Assembly: GCA_012034075.1 (NCBI GenBank) | Contig: JAAURD010000003.1 | Coordinates: forward strand, 1-60,204 | Length of the DNA stretch: 60,204 bases | Origin: Chloroflexaceae bacterium | GTDB taxonomy: Bacteria; Chloroflexota; Chloroflexia; Chloroflexales; Chloroflexaceae | Direction of reading: 5' to 3' | In this document: positions 35,741 to 44,838 of the stretch, piece after piece | Layout: the number at the start of each line of letters is the position of its first letter | Position numbering within the stretch: position 1 is the first letter of the stretch | Program-made: the position numbers and the translations under genes | Notes under the pieces: model-generated | Told to the model about the DNA's origin: nothing | Databases searched by the model: none | The model's input: the letters and a program-made list of their open reading frames with translations, nothing else

Positions 35741-36294
35741 ATACCAAATGGCGTTCATCGATACGCGATATCCTGATTCAGTATCAGATGTAGGTGCGGC
35801 TTGCAGCCGCGCAAATGATCGTAGGCGCGGCTTGCAGCCGCGCAAACGCTCCAGGTGAGTGACGTCAGTGCGGCTTGCAGCCGCTTTGCGCTTTGATAGA
35901 GCGCGGTCGTGCTCCTGCTAGCGGCTGTAGGCTTCTTGGGCGCAGCACGCTGACGCCCCTACAGCCGCGCTCCCTTTCCACCGCAAAAGATGTCTCCATA
36001 CCGCCGCACCGCCGACCCGGTGCGGTCGTCTCCCACTCCGCTACCCCTCACCCCCGGCCCCTCTCCCACAAGGGGAGAGGGGAGTCGCTGCTGCCCGATC
36101 TTCCCTGGCATTCCCGCGTCCGGGCAGCGTGCGGCGTGCTCCCGCTGTGCGGCTACAAGCCGCACCTACGATCTTGCCCCTCCTCAGGGTACACGTGCGT
36201 GCTTGGCGTGCGTCCGGACAGCGTGCGGTCGTCCCGACCGCTGTGCGGCTACAAGCCGCACCTACGTGTATTGAGATGAATGCCATTTGCGTAT
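35741..36294. repeat. Composite ATACCAAA-ended interspersed element (about 554 bp)
   Basis: Left end ATACCAAATGGCGTTCATCG; right end, degenerate, ATGAATGCCATTTGCGTAT. Inside are several tandem or inverted copies of GTGCGGCTTGCAGCCGC (for example near 35793, 35828, 35870, 36150, 36244). There is also an arm pair GCGGCTGTAGG/CCTACAGCCGC enclosing GGGCGCAGCACGCTGACGCCC (35921-35967). It looks like elements nested in each other. Confidence 0.65.
36044..36082. repeat. CCCTCACCCCCGGCCCCTCTCC-type hairpin, copy 1
   Basis: CCCCTCACCCCCGGCCCC runs into CCCCTCTCCC-ACAA-GGGAGAGGGG, a 10-bp stem. A reverse-complement relative is at 44656-44693 and a partial one at 36501-36536. Confidence 0.6.
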
Positions 36295-36564
36295 AACGAT
36301 ACACCAGCTGCGAGGATCATCTGCCAGGCCATCCAGGATACAAGCCATGTTCTTAGTGCAGCATTGCGTTCATCTCTGTCGAAATGCCTTCACCGATCAG
36401 ACGTAGGTGCGGCTTGCAGCCGCACGTGCTCGCATAGCGAATCCAAACGTGCGCCGCTAGGGGCCTCAGGACAGCAGGTTCTGTGCCAATTTCGTGGCAT
36501 CGTCTACTCTCTTCCCTTGTGGGAGAGGGGTTTAGGACAGGCGCATTGCTGTACGTAGTAGGGA

Positions 36565-37869
36565 TTACCCATTGAACGAATGGGCAACCTGGGCCACCAC
36601 AATCGTCAGATCATCCGCAGGTTCAGTGCCATCGGTAAAATGAGTTATGCTTGCCACCAGATGAGCCAGCATCTGGTTTGCACTACTGGTAGGACCAGAT
36701 GCAATACACGATTCCAGTCGCTCAAAACCAAACATTTCGCCACGTGTGTTGAACGCTTCGATCACCCCATCACTTACCAGAATCACCAGGTCGCCGGGAA
36801 AAAGCGTACAGGTCACTGCCTCATATCTGCTGAGCGTGCCCAATCCCTGACCCAGCGCAAAACCACGCACATCTGGTGCGAGAACCGCACCCTCAGAACG
36901 CCGAATATAGGGAGGAATGCAACCAGCATTGATCATATGCGCAATATAGGAATCTGGTTCTGGATCCACCACCATTTCAACATAGACGAGTGCGCAGTTG
37001 CGTCGGTGGGACCGGGTGTAGTGGGTTAAGGAACTATCCAGCGAGGCTATCCGTTCGGAAGGGGTTAACTCCCACGACAGCATCGAGTCAAACAGGGCTA
37101 AACTCAACGCCATCAGCAGCGCGGCCGATACCCCTTTGCCCGACACATCACCAACGAGCATCGCAAAACGATTTGGCCCGAACGAATGGTACTGGTAGAA
37201 ATCACCCCCAACCTCTTGCGCGGCCATACTATAAGAGGCAATACTGAGTGCTTCCCAATCGGCCGACTGCGGTGGGAGCAACCCCTGCTGGATTTCACGC
37301 GCCAGTTGCAAATCGCTCTCCATGCGCTGATTCAGACGGGTGAGATAGCGATTGGCCGTCTCAAGTTCGGCAGTACGCGCCAGGACCTGAGATTCGAGGT
37401 TTGCATTCAATTGCTCCAGTTCATGATTCATCCATTCGAGCGCTACATTGTGCTCCTCAAGCATGCGGTCTTGCTCATAGCTCCGCAGAGCTTCGGTGAC
37501 CGTCAAAATAAGATCGGTCTGCTCCCATGGTTTGGCAATGTAACGGTAGAGGTTGGCCTGATTGACGGCGTTGGTAATGCCTTCGGTACTGGCCTGGCCG
37601 GTCAGCAGAATAGTCATTGTGTCTGGATGCTGCTGATGAATACGGGCAAGCACGGCATCTCCTTTCATCGTGGGCATCATATAATCTGAGATCACCACTG
37701 CCAGGCAAATGCCCTGCTCATCGAGTTCAGCCACCACTTCCAGTGCTTCTTCGCCGTCCTGTGCGACCTCAATCAGATACTCGTTGACAAAGTGTCGCCG
37801 TAATTGGCGCTTCAGGCTATTGAGAACGATCTCTTCATCATCGATACAGAGAATAGCAGTCTTGTTCAT
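36565..37869 (-). CDS. Receiver domain fused to PP2C-type (RsbU/SpoIIE) serine phosphatase
   Basis: 434 residues. The receiver (1-130) has Asp62 (VVISDYMMP) and Lys in YIAKPW. A coiled coil (about 135-190) leads to the PP2C domain (about 200-430) with QQGLLPP, metal-binding VGGDFYQY and GDVSGKGVSAALLM, and a C-terminal ADDLTIVV. Such proteins dephosphorylate STAS-domain antagonists when the receiver is phosphorylated. It is last in a four-gene minus-strand operon, 4 bases after the receiver gene. Confidence 0.92.
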   Translation of the reverse strand: MNKTAILCIDDEEIVLNSLKRQLRRHFVNEYLIEVAQDGEEALEVVAELDEQGICLAVVISDYMMPTMKGDAVLARIHQQHPDTMTILLTGQASTEGITNAVNQANLYRYIAKPWEQTDLILTVTEALRSYEQDRMLEEHNVALEWMNHELEQLNANLESQVLARTAELETANRYLTRLNQRMESDLQLAREIQQGLLPPQSADWEALSIASYSMAAQEVGGDFYQYHSFGPNRFAMLVGDVSGKGVSAALLMALSLALFDSMLSWELTPSERIASLDSSLTHYTRSHRRNCALVYVEMVVDPEPDSYIAHMINAGCIPPYIRRSEGAVLAPDVRGFALGQGLGTLSRYEAVTCTLFPGDLVILVSDGVIEAFNTRGEMFGFERLESCIASGPTSSANQMLAHLVASITHFTDGTEPADDLTIVVAQVAHSFNG

Positions 37870-37873
37870 ACGT

Positions 37874-38269
37874 TCATGATGGGTCTAGGCCAGTAGCTAT
37901 CGCGTCCACCAATTCTTCCTCGTTCCAGGGTTTTTGCAAGTAGCGATGAAGATTGGCCTGTTGATGAGCACGCTCGACAGCATCAGCACTGGCCTGACCA
38001 GTTAAGAGAATCTTGACGATGCCGGGAAAATGCTCATGCACCCGGATCAAAAATTCGTCACCCTTCATACCCGGCATCAGCCAGTCCGATACAATAACAA
38101 CAACTTGAACGCCATCGTCCACCAATTCTTCCATCACTTCCCAGGCTTCGTCCGCCGACTCGGCAACTTCATAGACATACTTGCTGCCAAAACGGCGGCG
38201 CAGTTGTCGCTTGAGGCTATCGAGGATGACTTTTTCGTCATCAACACACAAAATAGCCGCTTCTGACAT
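37874..38269 (-). CDS. Stand-alone response regulator receiver domain
   Basis: 131 residues forming one receiver with the DDE pocket (CVDDEKV), phospho-acceptor Asp62 (VIVSDWLMPGMKG), LTGQAS and Lys in YLQKPW. It is clearly a paralogue of the receiver in the next gene (shared LxxDSLKRQLRR, MKGDxxLxRxH). It sits 3 bases from the histidine kinase stop and 4 from the phosphatase start, so all are coupled. Confidence 0.92.
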   Translation of the reverse strand: MSEAAILCVDDEKVILDSLKRQLRRRFGSKYVYEVAESADEAWEVMEELVDDGVQVVVIVSDWLMPGMKGDEFLIRVHEHFPGIVKILLTGQASADAVERAHQQANLHRYLQKPWNEEELVDAIATGLDPS

Positions 38270-38272
38270 ACA

Positions 38273-40540
38273 TTATGCTCCTTGTTCTGTCACAGGTTCG
38301 ATGAGTTTAATCGGAAGCTGAACCGTAAAGGTTGTCTGTCCTGGTTGACTCTCCACGCTGAGCGCACCACTATGCCGTTCGATAATTTTGCGCACAATAC
38401 CCAGGCCCATACCACTGCCTTCACCGGCGGGCTTCGTCGTAAAAAATGGTTCAAAGATGCGTTCGCGGATCTCTGGGGGAATACCAGGCCCATTATCCGT
38501 AATGTGTACCAGGATATGCTGGTTTTGCCGTTCTGTGCTGATCTGCAGTTCACCCTGGTATGCCATCGCTTGCAAGGCATTATGGATGAGATTATTCCAG
38601 ACCTGGTTGAGTTCATCGGGGTAACAGTGAATCGGCGGTATATCATTGTAGTTTCGCACGATCTCAACGCCATGCTTGATCTGGTTGTGATACAGGGTCA
38701 ACACGGTTTCAATGCCATCGGTGACCTGTGCGGTGACTTTTTCGCCGTGTTGATCATAACGTGCGTAATGCTTCAAGGCAAAAACGATTTTGGAAGCACG
38801 TTCGACAGCAAGGGTGATGGTCTGTCCATTCTTCTGTAAACCAGCCAGATCATACGCATGCTGCACAATATAGTGCGCATTGGGTGCCGTGAGCACCGGC
38901 AGAAACGAGCCAATATCACCTGATATTCCCATATCCAGTAATAAATCAGCCAATGCATCTGGGTCGCTCACCCCAACGGCATCCAGTTCGGCACGCAATG
39001 CCCGCTTGAGTTTACGCGCCTCACGTGCCGAAGGCATGACTGTCGTCGCAAGGGAACGCTCCAGGAGCGCCGAAAAGACCGCCTGTTGCTCTGGCGAGAG
39101 CATTTGCAACAGGCGCGGGAGTTCGGGCAGTGACGCGTGTAGAATATCGGAGGTATTGTTGATAGAGGCCCGAATCGCGCCAAGGGGGGTGTTGATTTCG
39201 TGAGCGACGCCGGCTATTAGCTGACCCAGCGCAGCCAGTTTTTCAGTACGGATCAGTTCAGCCTGGGTTGCTTGTAGCTCCTGCAAGGTGGTTTCCAGTT
39301 GCTCATTTTCGCTCTGGAGCTGATCATTCAGGACTGTAATCTGTGCGTTTGCTGCTTCGGCTGACTCTTTCGCCTGCCACAGTTCCGCTTCTGCACGTTG
39401 TCGTGCCTTCAGGCTGTCCAGAAACGCATTGAACCAGCGCATCAGTTCACCAATCTCGTCAGTCCGCTGTTCCGGCAAGCGCTTGTCCGCGTCGATATGC
39501 CCACTCTGGATTTGCTTGAACATGGCCGTCATCTGTTTTATGGGGGTGACCGTGGTGCGCGTAACAACCACTGCGGCAAGCGAGATAAAGCCAAAACAGG
39601 CCAGCAGCACCCAGATAGTCACATCACGAATAGTGTCGGCACTGGCAGTGAGACTAGCAACTGGGACCAGACTCACCAGGTACCAGTCGCTGACGTCCGA
39701 GCGGGTATAGGCAATCAGCACCTCACGTCCGTCCAGATCACTCACGAATGACCCCTGATCTTCGTTCAACTGCGCCACAAACCCGGCATCAATAGTCGAA
39801 CCAATCAACGTCGGGTCAGGGTGATAGATGAGCCGCTGCTGGGTATCGATGAGCAGCACATCTGCTTCTTCGCCCAGGTCCAGTTCCTGAAACTGCTCAT
39901 ACAGACTCTCGGTACTATAGGTCACCACAAAAAGCGCAACCGGTTCTTCCTGCAAGCGTTCAGCATCAACAATGCTAATGATCTTCGCCGCTGTGATCAC
40001 CTGTTTGTGGGTCGAGTCGACATTGATATTGGGTTCGACGCCAGTCCACAAAACCAGGCGGTCGGAGTTCAGCGCTGCCTCATAGATACGCTGATAGGTC
40101 GCCTCATCAATGTTTTCGGCGCTGAGGGTATCGCCAACGTGGTAGTGTGTCCCATTCAGCGTGAAGATATCGATGGAGACCAACCCCTCCAGATTCAGGT
40201 AGCCATTGAGGATATAGCCAATCTGTGCTTTTGTTGCCAGCTGGGTATAGGTATCATCGGCAAGGCTTTCATCACTGATGGCCTTTTTAATCTCTTCGAC
40301 ACCAGAGACGTTCTCAATCAGGCTTTCGATAGATTCGAGCAGCAGTTCCAGATAAGCTTCCTGCCGAATGAGCAAGGCCAGTGTATACTCGCTGATCTCA
40401 TCCTGGATGACGACACGCGAGGTGTTGTAAGAGGAGATGCCCAGCAACAGGAGCGGCAAGATGCTCACTCCAATGAGGAAAAGCACAAGTTTGGTGGTTG
40501 TGTTCAAGCGGCGCAGAAGACCGTTCATCAATTCAGCCAT
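38273..40540 (-). CDS. Membrane histidine kinase with extracytoplasmic dCache-like sensor
   Basis: 755 residues. TM1 at about 17-37, an extracytoplasmic sensor (about 40-300, with [10 protein letters not shown] and DWYLVSLVP as in double-Cache domains), TM2 at about 306-328, HAMP (330-385), a coiled coil, HisKA with phospho-acceptor His447 ([12 protein letters not shown]), and HATPase with [17 protein letters not shown] and GMGLGI. The region between HisKA and HATPase is enlarged (about 480-600), as in kinases of this multi-sensor type. It is preceded by a binding lipoprotein and followed by two receivers. Confidence 0.92.
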   Translation of the reverse strand: MAELMNGLLRRLNTTTKLVLFLIGVSILPLLLLGISSYNTSRVVIQDEISEYTLALLIRQEAYLELLLESIESLIENVSGVEEIKKAISDESLADDTYTQLATKAQIGYILNGYLNLEGLVSIDIFTLNGTHYHVGDTLSAENIDEATYQRIYEAALNSDRLVLWTGVEPNINVDSTHKQVITAAKIISIVDAERLQEEPVALFVVTYSTESLYEQFQELDLGEEADVLLIDTQQRLIYHPDPTLIGSTIDAGFVAQLNEDQGSFVSDLDGREVLIAYTRSDVSDWYLVSLVPVASLTASADTIRDVTIWVLLACFGFISLAAVVVTRTTVTPIKQMTAMFKQIQSGHIDADKRLPEQRTDEIGELMRWFNAFLDSLKARQRAEAELWQAKESAEAANAQITVLNDQLQSENEQLETTLQELQATQAELIRTEKLAALGQLIAGVAHEINTPLGAIRASINNTSDILHASLPELPRLLQMLSPEQQAVFSALLERSLATTVMPSAREARKLKRALRAELDAVGVSDPDALADLLLDMGISGDIGSFLPVLTAPNAHYIVQHAYDLAGLQKNGQTITLAVERASKIVFALKHYARYDQHGEKVTAQVTDGIETVLTLYHNQIKHGVEIVRNYNDIPPIHCYPDELNQVWNNLIHNALQAMAYQGELQISTERQNQHILVHITDNGPGIPPEIRERIFEPFFTTKPAGEGSGMGLGIVRKIIERHSGALSVESQPGQTTFTVQLPIKLIEPVTEQGA

Positions 40541-40708
40541 ATCTCAATGGTTGATGCTGGAGGATCATCTGCTCCAGCATCAAGCGGGTAGTTCTGCAAA
40601 AGGAGTGATACTTTTCGCCGCATATCGCTTTGAAATGAAGAAACATCACTATGCTGTGCAGGACTACCCATCAAGCGTTATGCAACTCCAGATGATGCTA
40701 CAACCCGA

Positions 40709-41713
40709 TTATTCATCCACATTATCGCTGGTGACCAGCAGCACATCAACCATGGTTTCCGCTGGGATGTCTTCACCGTTGATCGCATCAACCGCATATT
40801 TGACGCCCAGATACGCCTGTTCGGCAGCCTGCTGATCGATGGTCGCCTGTAACTCACCGTCACGGATAAATGCACGGGCTTCTTCGAGGGCATCATACGC
40901 TGTAACCATCACATCGGTTCGATTCTGTTCTTTCAGATACTGAAGTGCGCCAAAAGCCATCATATCATTGGCACAAAACATGGCCTTGATATTGGGGTGT
41001 TCTTCAAACAGTTGACCTGTAACATCGTAGGCCTCGTCAATTTTCCAGTTGGCCGTTTCTTCCGCCACCACCGTAATATTGGCATTTTCACCAAACGCCC
41101 GCATGGCCCCCTGCTTGCGCTGTTCGGCATTATCAGCGCTGCGAATACCCTCCAGGATCACGGCTTCGGTTGGCTCGGTGATCTGCTCGCTGATATACTG
41201 GGCCGAAAGGTACGCGCCCTGTTCGTTATCCACGCTAATAAATGGCACATCGGTTAGCCCCAGGCTCGCCGAAATCTCCGGATCGAGGCGGTTATCGACA
41301 TTGATTAGCACAATACCTGCATCCTGTGCCTCTTTGAGTACTGGAATAAGCTCTTTTGAGTCGGCTGGTGCAATCACAATCGCATCAACTTGATCCTCAA
41401 TTAGCTCTTTAATGATCGAAATCTGTTGCTCAATCGATGTCTCTTGAGCACCGGTACGAACAACCAGCGTAATACCCAGTTCCTGTTCCGCCCGACGTGC
41501 GCCCTTTTCCATTTCAACAAAAAAAGGGTTCGTAAGTGTCTTCATCACAAGCGCCACAGTGGGTGGCTCATCGGTGGTACTGGCTGGTGGCGATTCCTCG
41601 GTCGGACTATCCACAACCGTCGGACCTGAGGCCGGTGCTGAAGCCTGACCACACGCTGAAACAATCAGCAATACCACCAATAGAAGGCTATACCGTACAA
41701 CAAACTGCCGCAT
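40709..41713 (-). CDS. Sugar-type periplasmic-binding lipoprotein (RbsB-like)
   Basis: 334 residues. The signal sequence ends in a lipobox (LLIVSACGQ), followed by a Ser/Pro/Thr linker and a Peripla_BP_4 domain (VALVMKTLTNPFFVEMEKGA, DAIVIAPADSKELIPVL, INVDNRLD, CANDMMAFGAL). AAAGGAGA lies 7 bases upstream of ATG 41713, favouring it over 41749. No permease or ATPase is nearby. It heads the kinase operon, 168 bases upstream of the kinase, so it probably presents a ligand to the kinase sensor, as LuxP does for LuxQ. A missing transporter elsewhere is the alternative. Confidence 0.88.
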   Translation of the reverse strand: MRQFVVRYSLLLVVLLIVSACGQASAPASGPTVVDSPTEESPPASTTDEPPTVALVMKTLTNPFFVEMEKGARRAEQELGITLVVRTGAQETSIEQQISIIKELIEDQVDAIVIAPADSKELIPVLKEAQDAGIVLINVDNRLDPEISASLGLTDVPFISVDNEQGAYLSAQYISEQITEPTEAVILEGIRSADNAEQRKQGAMRAFGENANITVVAEETANWKIDEAYDVTGQLFEEHPNIKAMFCANDMMAFGALQYLKEQNRTDVMVTAYDALEEARAFIRDGELQATIDQQAAEQAYLGVKYAVDAINGEDIPAETMVDVLLVTSDNVDE

Positions 41714-42301
41714 GCACAATCTCCTTTGCTTATCGCAGAGAACACCCATTGGTTATCGATGACATGTTGGTTGGGTTTTTCTCATTATATCATTTTCGCG
41801 ATAAAAGAAAAGGGCTACAAAGGTTTATATTCAGTATAAATTGACTCAAGGTTTGGCTGTGATCTGCTAACATCCCACAAGGAGAGCCCTACACAGGCTC
41901 CGATCAAACCCCATATTCACCACCCCGCCGGAAATTGGTACCAGCATATATCTTTACCGAACGGGGCATTGGCGACCGAATCGTGAATCCAGCGAAAACA
42001 TGAGCGTATTCGTAAGCCGCACACAATCAATAATAGCAATGTTATCATCCCATTTTTCAACGCTTTTCTTTTATAAAACAGCTTGACTGATGGTAAAACA
42101 CTGTTACAATACAAACAACTCACGTTATTTGAGATGCTAATCAACTATTCGGTCTGACCAGGTACTCATATGATGGTATGAGCAGCGATCTGAGTGATCT
42201 CAGTTTTCGCTTCTGTGACCTGTGTTTGATGGTATAACCGGGCAATCAACGACCCGGAGAAAACGCACTGAATGCAAAAATGATTATGAGGAGAAAAGAA
42301 T
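41714..42301. other. Divergent 588-base intergenic region
   Basis: It separates the binding-protein operon from the PAS-STAS gene. An extended -10 for the minus strand lies at 41784-41792. I see no gene, repeat element or clear plus-strand promoter consensus in the rest. Confidence 0.5.
41784..41792 (-). promoter_or_regulatory. Extended -10 for the binding-protein/kinase operon
   Basis: On the minus strand TGA-TATAAT, about 70 bases before ATG 41713. No good -35. Confidence 0.5.
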
Positions 42302-44293
42302 ATGGAAATGATTGCAACAATGGAGCAGTTGCAAATCGAAAATAGTGCTCTACGGCTGCGCATACATCAATTAGAGAGCGCTTTGAGCGAGTTGCAGCAG
42401 CAAGAAGAACGGCTTCGCATGATGCTCAACACGGCCACCGACTGGACCTGGGAAGTCAATGCCGATGGTATTTATACCTATGTCAGTCCTAATATCACCG
42501 ATATCTTAGGCTACGCGGTAAGCGACGTGCTGGGCAAAACCCCTTTTGACTTGATGCCAGCCGAAGAAGCTGAACGCATACTGCCGATCTTTACATCGAT
42601 TGCGACGAACCACCAGCCGATCCAACACCTTGAGAATATCATTTTACACCACAATGGTAACTGTTTAGTGATGGAAACGAGCGGAACTCCCTATTACGAT
42701 CAGCAAGGCGTTTTTGCCGGGTACCGTGGCGTAGACCGCGATATCACCGAACGTCGTTATGCCGAACTCGAACGCGATCACCTCTTTCTGCTCACACCAG
42801 ACATGATCGGTTTAGCCGGCTTTGATGGCTACTTCAAACGCCTCAACCCTTCATGGTCACGCGTCCTTGGATGGACAGAAGAAGAGTTATATGAAGAACC
42901 ATTTCTCTTCTTTGTCCATCCAGATGATCTCCAACAAACCATCGATACTGCACAAAACCTCGCAGATGGTCAGATCATCATTGCTTTTACCAACCGTTAC
43001 CGTTGCAAAGATGGGAGCTATCGCTGGATCGAATGGGTTTCTGCACCGGTTGTTGAGCAGCAACGCATTTACTTCGTGGCACGCGATATCACCGAACGCA
43101 AACAACAGGAAGAAGACTTCCGCACCCAGCAATTACTCTTCCAGGGGATCCTTGAGCATGCCCCCTTTGCCATATTTGCGATGGATCCGAACGGTCGTTT
43201 TCTAGTGTGCAACCCGGAAGCCGCGGCTAACCTCAATCTCGCCCCAGAGCAAGTACTTGGCAAGACTCCCGATGACCTGTTTCCGTGTGAGATCGCCCAC
43301 GACCTCTGGCAACGGCATCACCATGTGATCAGCACTGGTGAGCGCATGAGTTATGAGATGTGCTTTGCCATACAACCGGATCAGCCCCTCTATTTTTGGC
43401 AGAGCTGGTTTGCTATCAAAGACAGGGATGGCACCAACTATGCTGTTGCGGGCACCATCACCAATATTACCGAACGCAAACAGCATGAGCGACAGATCCT
43501 CATGCAACAATTTGCGCTGGATCATGCGCAGGATATGGTCGAATTTCTCGATGATACGGGATGTCTGGTGTATGCCAATGAGTCGGTCTGTCAGAACGTT
43601 GGATACACCCACGATGAACTCCAAGGCATGCCACTCAGTGTCATCGACCCATATTTTCCACCCGAACAATGGGTCAACATGTGGCAATACCTCCAGCAAC
43701 ATCGAACTACCACTTTGGAAACGGTGCATCGGCGCAAAGATGGTAGTACCTTCCCGGTTGAAGTATCCGCTACGTATCTCCAGATGGCAGATCAAGACCT
43801 TGTTCTCGGTCTTGTACGCGACATTACCCAGCGCAAACAGACCGAAGCCGAACATATGGCCTTGCAACAACAGATTATTACCGCACAGCAGCAATCCCTG
43901 CGCGAACTCTCAACGCCACTTATCCCGATTGCCGAAGGTGTGCTGGTCATGCCCCTGATTGGCGCTATCGATAGCAACCGTGCCCAGATGGTCATGGAAA
44001 CCGTTTTGAACGGGGTCGAAACACATCAAGCCAAACTCGTCATTCTCGATATCACCGGCGTTCAGGTGGTTGATACCCAGGTTGCCAATGCCTTTATCCA
44101 GGCAGCACGGGCGGTCAAGTTACTGGGTGCCCAGATGATGCTTACCGGCATTCAACCGCAGATTGCCCAGACGCTGGTCACCCTGGGCGTCGATTTAGGC
44201 GATATGCTGACCCGCAGCACCTTACAAGCAGGCATCGCAAGTGCATTCCATACGTCCTACAACAACAGCAACGGCACGCGTACTGCCAACTGA
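42302..44293 (+). CDS. Multi-PAS protein with C-terminal STAS domain (RsbR-like)
   Basis: 663 residues. A short N-terminal coiled coil is followed by four PAS units, of which 1, 2 and 4 match the motif best and three end in DITERR/DITERK/DITQRK-type PAC strings. The STAS domain (about 530-650) carries LVILDITGVQVVDTQVANAF, with the Thr of the RsbR/RsbV phosphosite region. RsbR-type proteins form stressosomes phosphorylated by RsbT kinases. GAGGAG lies 8 bases upstream. It is divergent from the operon encoding a PP2C phosphatase, a natural partner for STAS proteins; no RsbT, RsbW or sigma factor is in the window. Confidence 0.9.
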   Translation: MEMIATMEQLQIENSALRLRIHQLESALSELQQQEERLRMMLNTATDWTWEVNADGIYTYVSPNITDILGYAVSDVLGKTPFDLMPAEEAERILPIFTSIATNHQPIQHLENIILHHNGNCLVMETSGTPYYDQQGVFAGYRGVDRDITERRYAELERDHLFLLTPDMIGLAGFDGYFKRLNPSWSRVLGWTEEELYEEPFLFFVHPDDLQQTIDTAQNLADGQIIIAFTNRYRCKDGSYRWIEWVSAPVVEQQRIYFVARDITERKQQEEDFRTQQLLFQGILEHAPFAIFAMDPNGRFLVCNPEAAANLNLAPEQVLGKTPDDLFPCEIAHDLWQRHHHVISTGERMSYEMCFAIQPDQPLYFWQSWFAIKDRDGTNYAVAGTITNITERKQHERQILMQQFALDHAQDMVEFLDDTGCLVYANESVCQNVGYTHDELQGMPLSVIDPYFPPEQWVNMWQYLQQHRTTTLETVHRRKDGSTFPVEVSATYLQMADQDLVLGLVRDITQRKQTEAEHMALQQQIITAQQQSLRELSTPLIPIAEGVLVMPLIGAIDSNRAQMVMETVLNGVETHQAKLVILDITGVQVVDTQVANAFIQAARAVKLLGAQMMLTGIQPQIAQTLVTLGVDLGDMLTRSTLQAGIASAFHTSYNNSNGTRTAN

Positions 44294-44359
44294 GGTAGCA
44301 AGGCATCGCCCTATCACTTGTGGTTGAACCATTTTGATATGACGTGTAACGCCTGCTTT

Positions 44360-44379
44360 GGGCGCAGCACGCTGCGCCC
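44360..44379. repeat. GGCGCAGC-GCTGCGCC palindrome
   Basis: Perfect palindrome GGGCGCAGCACGCTGCGCCC apart from the central AC, just downstream of the PAS-STAS gene. It has the same core as at 129, 51838, 55411 and 57024. Confidence 0.7.
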
Positions 44380-44483
44380 GAACGCGTAACCCGGCCACCA
44401 CACGGGGCGGATGGGTAGCAGTGACTCCCTCCTCCCCGTGTGGACCCAGGTTTAGGGACGGACAGAACGTTCGTCGTTCTTTT

Positions 44484-44509
44484 CCATATCGCATCCCAAT
44501 GCGATATGG
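44484..44509. other. 11-bp perfect stem-loop
   Basis: CCATATCGCAT and ATGCGATATGG around CCCA. No T-run follows. It does not match the other palindrome families in the window. Confidence 0.5.
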
Positions 44510-44655
44510 ATCGAGCTGGTTGGGGAGCAACGCCGCTTCCCACGTCACCAGAGATGGCATCAGAAAGCCATGTGTATCATCAGCGTTTCTGTGCTTTCCA
44601 CTTCTAAAGTGATATAATGGTCATTTATGAGGGTTTTATACCCCTGACATCGTCT

Positions 44656-44693
44656 CCTCTCTCCTCTTGTGCGAGAGGGGCCGGGGGTGAGGG
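44656..44693. repeat. CCCTCACCCCCGGCCCC-type hairpin, inverted copy
   Basis: The reverse complement reads CCCTCACCCCCGGCCCC followed by CTCTCGCACAAGAGGAGAG, matching the copy at 36044 with few changes. Confidence 0.6.
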
Positions 44694-44758
44694 CTTGCGA
44701 CCTACGTCGCATATCGATGCTTGCCATTTGGTATGACCATGCACCGTTCAACAACTCC

Positions 44759-44787
44759 TTGTCAAGCGCTGCAAAATTGTCTATAAT
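44759..44787 (+). promoter_or_regulatory. Sigma-70-type promoter of the beta-helix protein gene
   Basis: TTGTCA (44759-44764), 17-base spacer, TATAAT (44782-44787), about 50 bases before ATG 44839. Confidence 0.7.
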
Positions 44788-44838
44788 CACATGAGTCTAT
44801 TGTCATACATCGCCTGATCAGGCGCAGGGAGTTGCACA

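Larger units (their letters stand above)
35711..36564. other. Long convergent intergenic region made of repeat elements
   Basis: About 850 bases with no credible gene; open frames here are translations of the repeats. It holds a composite ATACCAAA element (35741-36294), a CCCTCACCCCCGGCCCC hairpin (36044-36082), a further GTGCGGCTTGCAGCCGCAC copy near 36407, and a partial second CT-rich hairpin at 36501-36536. Confidence 0.7.
44294..44838. other. 545-base intergenic region with several hairpins and a promoter
   Basis: It holds a GGGCGCAGCACGCTGCGCCC palindrome (44360-44379) and an arm pair CCACACGGGG/CCCCGTGTGG (44398-44407, 44434-44443). CCATATCGCAT-CCCA-ATGCGATATGG follows (44484-44509), then a CCCTCACCCCC-family hairpin in reverse orientation (44656-44693), a right end of the ATACCAAA family (44697-44734) and a promoter (44759-44787). 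No gene is supported. Confidence 0.7.

Noticed and set aside
35875-36279. Open frames of 68-134 codons within 35875-36304 on both strands
   Set aside because: They translate the GTGCGGCT and CCCTCACCCC repeats in several frames at once, with no start context and no protein-like pattern.
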